From Streptococcus mitis (GTDB lineage: Bacteria > Bacillota > Bacilli > Lactobacillales > Streptococcaceae), in assembly GCF_009496155.1 (NCBI RefSeq), contig NZ_WIJP01000017.1:1-39534 (forward strand): DNA of 39,534 bases, given 5' to 3'. Under the pieces are notes generated by a model that worked only from the letters and a program-made list of their open reading frames with translations, ran no database searches and was not told where the DNA came from. Below, in pieces: positions 27,858 through 35,958 of the stretch. The translations under genes were made by a program, and so were the position numbers. Each line of letters starts with the position of its first letter. Position 1 is the stretch's first letter.

Positions 27858-27930
27858 ATTGATCTCCCTATCATAAGGAATAGCAACATTGTATTTTCAA
27901 ACACAAGTATTCTAAATCCTTACTTTCTAC

Positions 27931-27959
27931 ACCTTCTACATTTTATTACTACAGAAGGT
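27931..27959 (-). promoter_or_regulatory. Inverted repeat in the leader of the ABC exporter mRNA
   Basis: ACCTTCT and AGAAGGT arms separated by 15 nt, just after the predicted transcription start. Could be a leader hairpin or a protein-binding site. Confidence 0.4.
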
Positions 27960-27972
27960 TTTATACCAACCT

Positions 27973-28009
27973 ATTATAGTCCAATAAAAAACAGAATGCA
28001 AGCGTTTGC
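27973..28009 (-). promoter_or_regulatory. ABC exporter promoter with a LacI/CcpA-type operator
   Basis: TTGCAT (28001-27996), 17-bp spacer, TATAAT (27978-27973) on the minus strand. The palindromic GCAAACGCTTGC (28009-27998) overlaps the -35; it resembles operators of LacI-family regulators such as MalR and CcpA. Confidence 0.65.
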
Positions 28010-28029
28010 TTAAAGATTGTGAAATTGAA

Positions 28030-28065
28030 AATTTTCTCTTAAAAAGATATTTTTAAGAGAAAATT
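28030..28065. repeat. Perfect AT-rich inverted repeat
   Basis: 16-bp arms (AATTTTCTCTTAAAAA and its complement) around a 4-nt loop, between the fba terminator and the ABC operon promoter. No clear U tail in either direction; role unknown. Confidence 0.6.
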
Positions 28066-28097
28066 ATGGTTTCATAGTTTCCTTAAAACACCAAAAA

Positions 28098-28118
28098 AAC
28101 CCACCCAATGGGCAGGTT
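28098..28118 (-). terminator. Terminator of fba
   Basis: Hairpin AACCCACCC / GGGCAGGTT with a 3-nt loop, followed on the minus strand by a run of seven U residues. Confidence 0.85.
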
Positions 28119-28140
28119 CTATCTGTATTATTCAGCTAGA

Positions 28141-29022
28141 TTAAGCTTTACCTTCTGAACCGAATACGTCGATACGTTCTTCAACTGATGCTTGGATAGC
28201 TTTTACACCGTCAGCCAAGAATTTACGTGGGTCGAAGAGTTTTTTCTTGTCGTATTCTGCTTCGTTTGCTTCGTAGTCACGAGCAAATTTACGAGTTGCG
28301 TTAGCGAATGCGATTTGGCATTCAGTGTTAACGTTAACTTTCGCAACACCAAGTTTGATAGCTGCTTGGATTTGCTCATCAGGAATACCTGATCCACCGT
28401 GCAATACGATTGGGAATCCTGGAAGAGCTTCTGTCAATTTTTGCAAGTGGTCAAGGTCAAGACCTTCCCAGTTTGCTGGGTAAGGACCGTGGATGTTACC
28501 AATACCAGCTGCCAAGAAGTCGATACCAGTTGCAACCATTGCTTTAGCGTCTTCGATTGGAGCCAATTCACCTTTACCGATGATTCCGTCTTCTTCACCA
28601 CCGATAGTACCAACTTCAGCTTCTACTGAGATACCTTTAGCGTGTGCTTTTTCAACAACTTCTTTAGCCAATTTAAGGTTTTCTTCAACTGGAAGGTGTG
28701 AACCGTCAAACATGATTGAAGTGTAACCAACTTCGATACACTCAAGTGCATCTTCGTAGTGACCGTGGTCAAGGTGGATAGCTACTGGTACAGTGATACC
28801 CATTGATTCAACAAGGTTAGCGATCAAGTTGCGAGCAACTTTGTAACCACCCATGTATTTAGCAGCACCCATTGAAGTTTGGATCAAAACTGGAGCTTTT
28901 TTAGCTTCTGCTGCGCGCAAGATAGCTTGAGTCCACTCAAGGTTGTTTGTGTTAAATCCACCAACTGCATAACCGTTGTCACGAGCTGCTTGGACAAATT
29001 TTTCTGCTGAAACGATTGCCAT
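28141..29022 (-). CDS. fba: Class II fructose-1,6-bisphosphate aldolase
   Basis: 293 aa from the ATG at 29022 (MAIVSAEKFVQAARDNGYAV), which has GGAGG 9 nt upstream; the frame extends further but without a start signal. Cleaves fructose-1,6-bisphosphate into glyceraldehyde-3-phosphate and dihydroxyacetone phosphate. HLDHG holds the catalytic Asp85 and zinc ligand His86; HGGSG and VNVNTECQ are phosphate-binding segments near the C-terminus. Strong codon bias fits a highly expressed enzyme. As in pneumococcus it lies directly downstream of vncS. Confidence 0.97.
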   Translation of the reverse strand: MAIVSAEKFVQAARDNGYAVGGFNTNNLEWTQAILRAAEAKKAPVLIQTSMGAAKYMGGYKVARNLIANLVESMGITVPVAIHLDHGHYEDALECIEVGYTSIMFDGSHLPVEENLKLAKEVVEKAHAKGISVEAEVGTIGGEEDGIIGKGELAPIEDAKAMVATGIDFLAAGIGNIHGPYPANWEGLDLDHLQKLTEALPGFPIVLHGGSGIPDEQIQAAIKLGVAKVNVNTECQIAFANATRKFARDYEANEAEYDKKKLFDPRKFLADGVKAIQASVEERIDVFGSEGKA

Positions 29023-29072
29023 TTTATCAGGCCTCCTGTATATTTTTATGGGACATCCCATTTACATTGTTC

Positions 29073-29078
29073 ATTTTA
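29073..29078 (-). promoter_or_regulatory. Extended -10 of fba
   Basis: TAAAAT preceded by TGA on the minus strand, about 50 bp upstream of the ATG. The -35 is not clear. Confidence 0.4.
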
Positions 29079-29162
29079 TCACTTTTTGACAAAAAAATCT
29101 AGTTTTTCCCGCAGTTTCGATTGAATTTCTTCTAGCTTCATCTATGTAAACCCTTTCTCTCC

Positions 29163-30491
29163 CTAGTCTTGGGCGACTTTTGGAAAAGCTATAAAGAAGG
29201 TTAAACGATTCTCCTGCATTTCAAAACGATAGAGTAATTTTTCATGTTCTAATAGACTCTTGACCACAAAGAGCCCCATCCCAGACCCTTTGGCCTTGCG
29301 ACTAGCATTATCAGAAAAAGATTGGGCTAGTTTTTCTTGTTCTTCTGGACTACAGCTATTTTCTATAAAAAGTTCACCTTCTCTTTCTCCAATGCGAACT
29401 AAGCCGCCTGGAACAGAGTGCTTGATAGCATTGCTGATGAGATTAGACAGAATCAATTTCATCACCGATGGATTTAGATAGGCCTGCTGATGGGTCAAAC
29501 TATTGTCTATCTGGAGCTCTCTTTCCTTGGCTAACAAGGCATAATCCTTAACCAGACTTTGCGTCATCTGGTGTAGGTCAATTTGTTCCCTATCATCTCG
29601 TAATTCCTGCACAGAAGAGAGAGAAAGTATCTGGAGAACGTGGTGATTGAGCTCATCCACAATTCCTAAGGCAACTCCCAGATAGTGGTCTCTATCCTTA
29701 TAACGACCGACATTTTCTTTCATGTTTTCGATCAGGATTTTTAAACTAGCCAGCGGTGTTTTCAGTTCATGAGAAGCCCCTCGTAGAAATTCGACCTTCA
29801 TCTTTTCCAGCTGGAGAATAGCTTCATTCTTGTCATGCAAGTCCGCAATAACAGTCAAAAGGTGCTGGTAGAGGCTGTTGATTTGTTCCTTGAGATCACC
29901 AATCTCATCCCTAGAATCCACGCGCAATCGTACTTGAGCATCCAGTTCCATCATTCTACGAGTCACCCGCTTGATTTCCAATATCGGAGCAACAATGGTC
30001 CGAGCATAGATATAGGCCACCAAGAGGGAAATCAGAAAGGATGCTAGCAAGGTATAGGGGAGAAATTGGAGACTAATCTGCTCTGCTTCCTTTTGCAAGT
30101 CCATGGAAGCTAGAAACTGGAGAGTCATGGTGCCACCATCTTGCGTTGTCACCTCCCGCTCCTCGATAAAGAGAGAGGTTGTCTGGCTGTCCGTATCCAG
30201 AGGAAGGCTGTCCTTGACTTCTAACTTGTCCTCGGTCATCTCTCCCTTGACTGCTCCCTTGATCTCACTGGTCTTGGAATACAGGTCTAAGACTTGCTCG
30301 ATGCTCTGCTTATCCTTTCCCTCTAGGGACTGGGCAATAGCTGTCGCTTTCTGGCCAATGGTTTCCTGACGATGGCTCAGATAAGTCGAGGGAAAGAGAA
30401 AATAAATGGCTAAATGAAGACATACGACCAGAACACTAAAAATCGAGAAGGTATAGATAAATATCTTTGTAAATAAGCCTATTCGTTTCAT
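29163..30491 (-). CDS. vncS: Sensor histidine kinase VncS
   Basis: 442 aa. Membrane helices at about 10-33 and 145-165 enclose an extracellular sensor loop of about 110 residues. A HAMP region, then the phosphoacceptor His241 in SHELKTP, the N box NLISNAIKHS and the G box GSGMGLFVVKSLL complete a standard kinase. Partner of VncR; the pair is known from pneumococcus next to vex and pep27. Its start overlaps the vncR stop by 4 bp (ATGA). No terminator is evident before fba. Confidence 0.95.
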   Translation of the reverse strand: MKRIGLFTKIFIYTFSIFSVLVVCLHLAIYFLFPSTYLSHRQETIGQKATAIAQSLEGKDKQSIEQVLDLYSKTSEIKGAVKGEMTEDKLEVKDSLPLDTDSQTTSLFIEEREVTTQDGGTMTLQFLASMDLQKEAEQISLQFLPYTLLASFLISLLVAYIYARTIVAPILEIKRVTRRMMELDAQVRLRVDSRDEIGDLKEQINSLYQHLLTVIADLHDKNEAILQLEKMKVEFLRGASHELKTPLASLKILIENMKENVGRYKDRDHYLGVALGIVDELNHHVLQILSLSSVQELRDDREQIDLHQMTQSLVKDYALLAKERELQIDNSLTHQQAYLNPSVMKLILSNLISNAIKHSVPGGLVRIGEREGELFIENSCSPEEQEKLAQSFSDNASRKAKGSGMGLFVVKSLLEHEKLLYRFEMQENRLTFFIAFPKVAQD

Positions 30492-31144
30492 TTTCGCTCC
30501 AATTTATAACCAACATTGCGCACAGTGAGGATACAATCCAAGTCTAGCTTTTTCCGCAATTCCTTGATATAAACATCAATAACACGGTCAAAAGGAATCT
30601 CATCTGTCGCTTTCCAGACGGCATCGATTATCTGAGATCGGGTCAAGGCCCTTCCTTCATTTTTAACCAGATAGTCCAGAATTTCCAACTCTTTAGCGTT
30701 GATGGCCACTTCTTGACCTGCTAGGCTGGCACTGTAGCTCTCAAAGTCCACCTTAGCATCCTTATAAGAGAAAATTCGCCCCGTATCATAATAGCGCTTG
30801 AAAATCGCATCTACCCTCACTTTTAAGAGGGAGAGGGAGAAAGGTTTTTCCAGATAGCCATCTGCCAGAGAGGCAAAGGCACTCATCTTGTATTCCTCAT
30901 CCTGAAAGGCAGTCAGCATCAATACAGGAACCTGACTGGTTTTACGAATCTCAGCTAGGACTTCTAGGCCGTTGAGCTTGGGCATCTGGATATCCAGTAA
31001 AACCAAGGCTACCTCATAGCTGGAAAATTTTTCTAAGGCTTCTTGACCGTCCGCCGCCTCAATGATTTCATAACCACAATCCGTCAAATAGTCACTGATC
31101 CCCTCACGGATCATCTCTTCATCTTCTACAATTAAAATTTTCAT
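30488..31144 (-). CDS. vncR: Response regulator VncR
   Basis: 218 aa, OmpR/PhoB type. The receiver domain has acidic residues at ED (8-9), phosphorylated Asp51 in LLDIQMP, and Lys in YLEKPFS; the C-terminal winged helix (about 125-218) ends TVRNVGYKLERK. The ribosome binding site is weak (GAGAG far from the ATG). A BOX element separates it from the pep27 remnant, so its usual promoter upstream of pep27 may be altered here. A candidate target site lies in front of vex1. Confidence 0.95.
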   Translation of the reverse strand: MKILIVEDEEMIREGISDYLTDCGYEIIEAADGQEALEKFSSYEVALVLLDIQMPKLNGLEVLAEIRKTSQVPVLMLTAFQDEEYKMSAFASLADGYLEKPFSLSLLKVRVDAIFKRYYDTGRIFSYKDAKVDFESYSASLAGQEVAINAKELEILDYLVKNEGRALTRSQIIDAVWKATDEIPFDRVIDVYIKELRKKLDLDCILTVRNVGYKLERK

Positions 31145-31176
31145 ACTTTAACTGCTCTCTATTTTTTATTTTTCTT

Positions 31177-31337
31177 ATACTCAATGAAAATCAAAAAGCA
31201 AACTAGGAAGCTAGCCGCAGGTTACTCAAAACACGGTTTTGAGGTTGTGGATAAGACTAACGAAGTCAGTTACCTATACCTATGATATCTACGGCAAGGC
31301 GACGCTGACGTGGTTTGAAGGGATTTTCGAAGAGTAT
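31177..31337 (-). repeat. BOX element 2 (boxA-boxB x1-boxC)
   Basis: Right end has CTACGGCAAGGCGACGCTG (boxA) and TTCGAAGAGTAT; left end has the boxC terminus ATACTCAATGAAAATC; one boxB unit. It lies between vncR and the pep27 remnant, 33 bp upstream of the vncR ATG. Confidence 0.92.
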
Positions 31338-31354
31338 TATAATAAACACCTACT

Positions 31355-31423
31355 CTATTTATTATAATCTCTTATTGGCCTTTTGTCTTTAAGAAACTTG
31401 CTACTAGATAAAACAAAGAGAGC
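31355..31423 (-). pseudogene. pep27: Truncated remnant of the peptide gene pep27
   Basis: On the minus strand, directly upstream of BOX 2 and vncR, a frame reads VLSSSKFLKDKRPIRDYNK and then stops at 31355. Pneumococcal Pep27 (27 residues, from memory) ends VLSSGQLLADKRPARDYNRK, so 14 residues match in order. The frame has a stop (TAG at 31424-31426) just before this piece, and nothing resembles the Pep27 N-terminus MRKEFHN. The upstream neighbour is the terminator of the LysM gene. The position between vex3 and vncR is that of pep27 in pneumococcus. A different frame from an ATG at 31443, with a good GGGAG site, gives an unrelated 23-residue peptide over the same DNA. Confidence 0.75.
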
Positions 31424-31437
31424 CTATCGCCCTCTCT
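31415..31437 (-). terminator. Terminator of the LysM protein gene
   Basis: AGAGAG / CTCTCT hairpin with a 9-nt loop, followed on the minus strand by TTTGTTTT. It abuts or overlaps the broken 5' side of the pep27 remnant. Confidence 0.65.
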
Positions 31438-31467
31438 GCTCATATTTCACTCCCTATGGAATGAAAA

Positions 31468-34191
31468 TTATTTAGTTGCTTTTGAAAATGTTACAACGTA
31501 GTTATAATCTTTCCCATTAGCTTGATAGACATAGTCCTCTTTGAAAGTATAGCCGCGTTTGCTCAACTCTTCTTTCTTAGCATCAACTTGGCTCTTGACC
31601 GCTACTTTCACCTGTTCATTTGTTGAACCTTCCGCGATTTCAAGAGAAGTTCCATCGATATCTCCTAGGAAACCTGCAATATCCTTCATTTTATCAAAGT
31701 TATAAAATACATTTACTTTGACCTTTTGAGAAGCTGGCTGTTCTACACTTCTACGATTTCTGCTAGCCCGTGGTTGAACTGCTGGAGCCATTCTGAAACC
31801 TGAAGTTCCTGTAGCCTCCTTAGTGAATGTGACAACGTAGTTATAATTTTTCACAGTAGTATCTTGTTCAAAAATAATGTCATTTTTCACATGATACCCT
31901 CTAGTAGCTAAGTCTTTTATCTTGGCTTGAATTTTTTCTTTTACTAATTCTTTTGCCTGTGCTTCACTCGTTCCAGCAGGAATTGTAACAGTGTTATCTT
32001 CTCCTGGGTCAGATAGGAAACCATGAATATCTGGCATTCCAGCGAAGTTATAACTAATATTTACGGTTCCATCTGGTTCTGATGTTGAACGTGCTACCCT
32101 TCTTGCTCTTGCTTGAACTGATGGGGCATTTCTAAAACTTGAAGTCCCTTCTGAAGTTGAAGAAGGTTGTGTTGGAGATGCTGTTGAAGTTGATCTTTCT
32201 TCAGTAGCAGGCTGTGTTGGGCTGGTTGCCGTAGCTTCACCTGAACCATGACCTATTACCGTACTTCCATTGTCAATAGTAGTTCCTTCATTACGGCCAT
32301 TTGTTAAATTATCTTTATTATAGTTTGGTGCTGGTAATTCTTCACCTGGAACATCAATTTCATCAATTTTTGTTTGATACTCGTCCGCAGTAGCTACAGC
32401 AGCATCGTAATCTTTAGCATTATTTATTGCCGCTAATGCTTCTTCTTTTAATACATTTAATTTTTCTTTTAATTTTGTTTTTTCTGCTTCATCTTTAACT
32501 TTTTCTATTTCACTAAGTTTTGAAGATGCAATTCCTTCAATAATATCTTGTCCATCTTTTTTCGCTCCCTCAAGTTTTTCATCTTTAGGTGCTACTTCTT
32601 CAGATGAATTTTCTGCTTTCGGTGTTGTCGCTGCTGGCTCTTCCGCCTTCGGTGTTGTTCCTGCTGGTTCGTCCGTTTTTGGCGTTGTTGCCGCTGGTTC
32701 TTCCGTTTTTGGCGTTGTTGCCACTGGTTCGTCCGTTTTTGGTTCAGTTCCTGCTGGTTCGTCCGCCTTCGGTGTTGTCGTTGCTGGCTCGTCCGCTTTT
32801 GGCGTTGCTACCACTGGTTCGTCCGCTTTTGGTTCAGTCGCTGCTGGTTCCTCTGCCTTCGGTGTTGTTGCCTCTGGTTCTTCAACTTTTGGTGCTGGTG
32901 TCGCTGGTTCGTCCGTTTTTGGTTCAGTTCCTGCTGGTTCTTCCGCCTTCGGTGTTGTCGCTGCTGGCTCTTCCGCTTTCGGTGTTGTTACCGCTGGTTC
33001 GTCCGTTTTTGGTTCAGTTCCTGCTGGTTCTTCCGCCTTCGGTGTTGTCGCTGCTGGCTCTTCCGCTTTCGGCATTGTTGTCACTGGTTCGTCTGCCTTC
33101 GGTGTTGTTCCTGCTGGTTCGTCCGCTTTTGGTTCAGTCGCTACTGGTTCTTCCGCCTTCGGTGTTGTCGCTGCTGGTTCTTCTACCTTCGGCGTTGTTC
33201 CTGCTGATTCGTCCGTTTTTGGTTCAGTCGCTACTGGTTCTTCTACCTTCGGCGTTGTTCCTGCTGGTTCGTCCGTTTTTGGTTCAGTCGCTGCTGGCTC
33301 TTCCTCCTTCGATGTTGTTCCTGCTGGTTCGTCCGCTTTTGGATCAGTCGCTGCTGGTTCCTCTGCCTTCGGTGTTGTTGCCGCTGGTTCTTCAACTTTT
33401 GGTGTTGTTACCGCTGGTTCGTCCGTTTTTGGTTCAGTTCCTGCTGGTTCTTCCGCCTTCGGCGTTGTTACCACTGGTTCGCCCGCTTTTGAATCAGTCG
33501 CTGCTGGTTCGTCCGCTTTTGAATCAGTCGCTGCTGGTTCCTCTGCCTTCGGTGTTGTTGCCGCTGGTTCTTCAACTTTTGGTGCTGGCGCTGATGGTTC
33601 TTCAGTTTTCAACGCTGGTGTCGCTGACTCGTCTGCTTTTGGCGCAACTGAGACTGAGGTTTCTGATTTCGGTACTGATACTGCTGGTGTTTCCACAACT
33701 ACTGGTGTCGTTTGTTTAACAGTAGTAGTTTGCTCTCCAGTTACAGTATCTATCTTTGTTTCAACTTCATAACTTTGACAGCTACCAGAATTATCAATCG
33801 ACACTCGCTGTCTTTTTACTTCTGTATTTCCATCTTTTAGAAAAGCCTCTTCGCTAAAATACAATTTATTATTAGCAAAAATCAAATCTCTATTTGCAAT
33901 ACGATTTATCTCAACCAAACTATCAACAGATAGCCCCGTTGCCCCACTAATAGCACTCAGTGTATCTCCCCACTTAATTGTGTAGTGTGACAAATTGTCT
34001 ATATTTTGAATATCAGCTTTTACTTCTGCAACTGTTCTGGCTACCCAAACACCATCTTGTTCATTAGCTGAAACAGTTGGAGCTAAAAAGCCCAGCCCCA
34101 ATAAAATCACACCTGTCGCAACAATTGCACCAGTTCTTAATTTTCTAAAGCCACGGAGGGATAATGTTCCTCTAACATTTGTTTGTCTCAT
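31468..34191 (-). CDS. Secreted LysM protein with a 33-unit decapeptide rod
   Basis: 907 aa from the ATG at 34191 (MRQTNVRGTLSLRGFRKLRTG), which has GAGGA 6 nt upstream; the frame extends 15 codons further without a start signal. Signal peptide 1-42 (ends TVSAN), a LysM peptidoglycan-binding domain at about 69-112 (YTIKWGDTLSAISGATGLS), then 33 decapeptides of consensus EEPAATTPKA at 197-526, a helical segment (about 540-615), and two homologous ~85-residue domains at about 709-791 and 822-907 (both with YNF, RGY and YNYVVTF). Each domain is preceded by an Arg-rich linker (QARARRVARS, QPRASRNRRS). No LPXTG signal: wall attachment must be by LysM. It sits between vex3 and the pep27 remnant. 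Likely a displayed adhesin; ligand unknown. Confidence 0.9.
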   Translation of the reverse strand: MRQTNVRGTLSLRGFRKLRTGAIVATGVILLGLGFLAPTVSANEQDGVWVARTVAEVKADIQNIDNLSHYTIKWGDTLSAISGATGLSVDSLVEINRIANRDLIFANNKLYFSEEAFLKDGNTEVKRQRVSIDNSGSCQSYEVETKIDTVTGEQTTTVKQTTPVVVETPAVSVPKSETSVSVAPKADESATPALKTEEPSAPAPKVEEPAATTPKAEEPAATDSKADEPAATDSKAGEPVVTTPKAEEPAGTEPKTDEPAVTTPKVEEPAATTPKAEEPAATDPKADEPAGTTSKEEEPAATEPKTDEPAGTTPKVEEPVATEPKTDESAGTTPKVEEPAATTPKAEEPVATEPKADEPAGTTPKADEPVTTMPKAEEPAATTPKAEEPAGTEPKTDEPAVTTPKAEEPAATTPKAEEPAGTEPKTDEPATPAPKVEEPEATTPKAEEPAATEPKADEPVVATPKADEPATTTPKADEPAGTEPKTDEPVATTPKTEEPAATTPKTDEPAGTTPKAEEPAATTPKAENSSEEVAPKDEKLEGAKKDGQDIIEGIASSKLSEIEKVKDEAEKTKLKEKLNVLKEEALAAINNAKDYDAAVATADEYQTKIDEIDVPGEELPAPNYNKDNLTNGRNEGTTIDNGSTVIGHGSGEATATSPTQPATEERSTSTASPTQPSSTSEGTSSFRNAPSVQARARRVARSTSEPDGTVNISYNFAGMPDIHGFLSDPGEDNTVTIPAGTSEAQAKELVKEKIQAKIKDLATRGYHVKNDIIFEQDTTVKNYNYVVTFTKEATGTSGFRMAPAVQPRASRNRRSVEQPASQKVKVNVFYNFDKMKDIAGFLGDIDGTSLEIAEGSTNEQVKVAVKSQVDAKKEELSKRGYTFKEDYVYQANGKDYNYVVTFSKATK
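32614..33603 (-). repeat. 33 tandem 30-bp repeats (decapeptide rod)
   Basis: Exactly 33 units of 30 bp, 990 bp in all, coding for (E/D)EP-x-x-T-x-PK-x. Units alternate in higher-order patterns (for example pairs ending PKA/PKT), a sign of past duplication of multi-unit blocks. Copy number is expected to vary. Confidence 0.9.
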
Positions 34192-34374
34192 TGTTTTCCT
34201 CACTATTTTATATTTGCAAAAGGCAAAGTCAGCCACAGCAGGCTCATCTACCTTTGCAGTCTGGATAGGTATCTACAGGTTTTCTATTTATTTAAAAGCA
34301 AATTATGAATAAATTTTTATGCATATTTGAATATAGAAATTGTAAATTGTCCTTCCACTGAATTCCACGATTTT

Positions 34375-34404
34375 AGTATATCATATCCACTAGCAAAAGT
34401 ACAA
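34375..34404 (-). promoter_or_regulatory. Promoter of the LysM protein gene
   Basis: TTGTAC (34404-34399), 18-bp spacer, TATACT (34380-34375) with extended -10 (TGA). The leader is about 180 nt. Confidence 0.65.
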
Positions 34405-34415
34405 AGAAAGCGATT

Positions 34416-34443
34416 GAAAGCAATGATTTTCACCACTGCTTTC
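34416..34443 (-). terminator. Possible terminator of the vex operon
   Basis: 10-bp stem (GAAAGCAGTG / CATTGCTTTC, one G-U pair) with an 8-nt loop, followed on the minus strand by a T-rich but interrupted tail; about 100 bp past the vex3 stop and directly upstream of the LysM promoter. Confidence 0.5.
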
Positions 34444-34539
34444 GGCTATATTTTGTATTGTTAAATATCCATTCTCTATCCACCATTCTGGAATAGAAAA
34501 ACAAGATGCAGTCTCTATTTTAGACTAATTTTTTCAAAC

Positions 34540-35919
34540 TTATTCGCTATCCAGCAGAAGCTCTTTTGGTTGTTTTCTAAGGAGATTGCTTGAAGCAAGC
34601 GCCATAACGAGAACCACTAGAACCAAGGCAAGGACAAAGACAATGATAAAGTCCGATGTCTGAATAGAAATGTCTAGGCTCGACAAGGTCTTACTAAAGC
34701 CATCTACTTCTGCACCACCACCAAGGTTAGAGGCTTGAGCAGCCTTGCTAGCTTGCTTGGCAACACCTGAAGTGACATTGGCAAGAACAGTATTTCCGAT
34801 TGCACGCGCTGTGTAAGTAGCTAAGAAGTAAGCAGAAACGAGAGCAGGGATGGCAATCAAGATGGATTCTGTGATAAATTGACCCAAGATACTTGCCTGT
34901 TTGAGACCGATAGAGAGGAGAATACCCACTTCCTTGCGACGGGCATTGATCCAAAGGCTGAGTAAGAGGGCAAGAAGAAGAACTGAGAAACTCAAGCTAC
35001 CCCAGAAGAGGAGGTTGGCCATCTTGTACATACCAGAGATGGATTGCTCAAGAGCTGGGTAGTTAGAGGAGCTCTTAACGAGTGTGTAGCTCTTCCAGTT
35101 GATACCACTGATGCCATTCAACTCTTTCATGACATCATCTAAGTTCTTGTCTGCTGTTACAAAGAAGGTTGCGTCCCCATAAATGGCTGTGTCTTCTGTG
35201 TATCCATAAAGTTTTGCAGCAGTGTGAATGTCTGTGATAGCTGTGTTTTCGTATAGTTCTTGTGAGTAGGTTACTGCTGACTTATTGTGACCATCAAAGA
35301 GTCCCTTGATTGTCACTTCAACTGTTTCCTTGGCTCCTTTTTCATTGTCTGCATCGTAGATATTGGAGTCCAATTTGACCTTATCCCCAACTTTCCAGCC
35401 GTGTTTGGCTGCCAAGTCCTTGTGCAGGAGGATCTTGTCCTTGTCGTCGTTTGTTAGGTGCTCACCTTCGACCAGTTTATAGGAACCAGAGACAAATTTG
35501 TCTTCTTTAGAGGAGTCATTGACACCTGTAATCATCAAGCTACTTCCAAAATGTTTGGCACGGTCAGGTGTCAGATTTTTCTTGGTATCTGGCGTTTCAA
35601 TAAGTTCATAGCCAGTCAAATCCCCGATAGCGTTGATGCGTTTAACATAAGACTCAATGGCCTTGTTTTCGGTGATTTTTTTGATGTCCTCACCCTTAAT
35701 ATTCCCAGCACCACGTGGCGTTCCTTGATTAACGCGACGATTGATTTGCATGGAGAAGCTGTTGGTGATATTTTTAAAGGTCTCCTGAGAAGCCTTGGCA
35801 GTAGCTCCCTTGATTGACAAGCCGACCAAACTCAAGCTCGCCATGAGGAGAATAATCAGGAAGATGACAATCGATTTGAAAAACTTCCTTGTAACATAGG
35901 CAAATGCGTTGTGTAACAT
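34540..35919 (-). CDS. vex3: Vex3, FtsX/MacB-type ABC exporter permease
   Basis: 459 aa. One N-terminal membrane helix (about 15-38), a large extracellular domain (about 40-300), then three C-terminal helices (about 305-330, 345-370, 430-452) with LSLWINARRKEVGILLSIGLK between them: the MacB-like fold. With Vex1 and the ATPase Vex2 it forms the Vex exporter, which in pneumococcus has been linked to export of Pep27 and to vancomycin tolerance. Third gene of the operon; 40 bp after BOX 3. GGGAA precedes the ATG. Confidence 0.95.
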   Translation of the reverse strand: MLHNAFAYVTRKFFKSIVIFLIILLMASLSLVGLSIKGATAKASQETFKNITNSFSMQINRRVNQGTPRGAGNIKGEDIKKITENKAIESYVKRINAIGDLTGYELIETPDTKKNLTPDRAKHFGSSLMITGVNDSSKEDKFVSGSYKLVEGEHLTNDDKDKILLHKDLAAKHGWKVGDKVKLDSNIYDADNEKGAKETVEVTIKGLFDGHNKSAVTYSQELYENTAITDIHTAAKLYGYTEDTAIYGDATFFVTADKNLDDVMKELNGISGINWKSYTLVKSSSNYPALEQSISGMYKMANLLFWGSLSFSVLLLALLLSLWINARRKEVGILLSIGLKQASILGQFITESILIAIPALVSAYFLATYTARAIGNTVLANVTSGVAKQASKAAQASNLGGGAEVDGFSKTLSSLDISIQTSDFIIVFVLALVLVVLVMALASSNLLRKQPKELLLDSE

Positions 35920-35958
35920 AGATTCCCTTTCTAGATGTTGTTCTATTTTATAGTTCTA

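Noticed and set aside
31372..31443. A 23-residue frame with a good GGGAG site upstream of vncR
   Set aside because: It overlaps the LysM terminator and the pep27 remnant in another frame. It could be translated, but nothing in the peptide suggests selection; kept only as a note under the pep27 remnant.
32589..33719. A 376-codon open frame on the plus strand across the decapeptide repeats (Leu/Pro/Val-rich)
   Set aside because: It is the antisense shadow of a 30-bp repeat array: a stop-free unit stays open in every copy. No ribosome binding site, and the minus-strand protein is clearly real.
34430..34486. An 18-residue open frame just downstream of vex3, near the pep27 position
   Set aside because: No ribosome binding site, overlaps a terminator-like hairpin, and shows no resemblance to Pep27; the real pep27 remnant is at 31355-31423.
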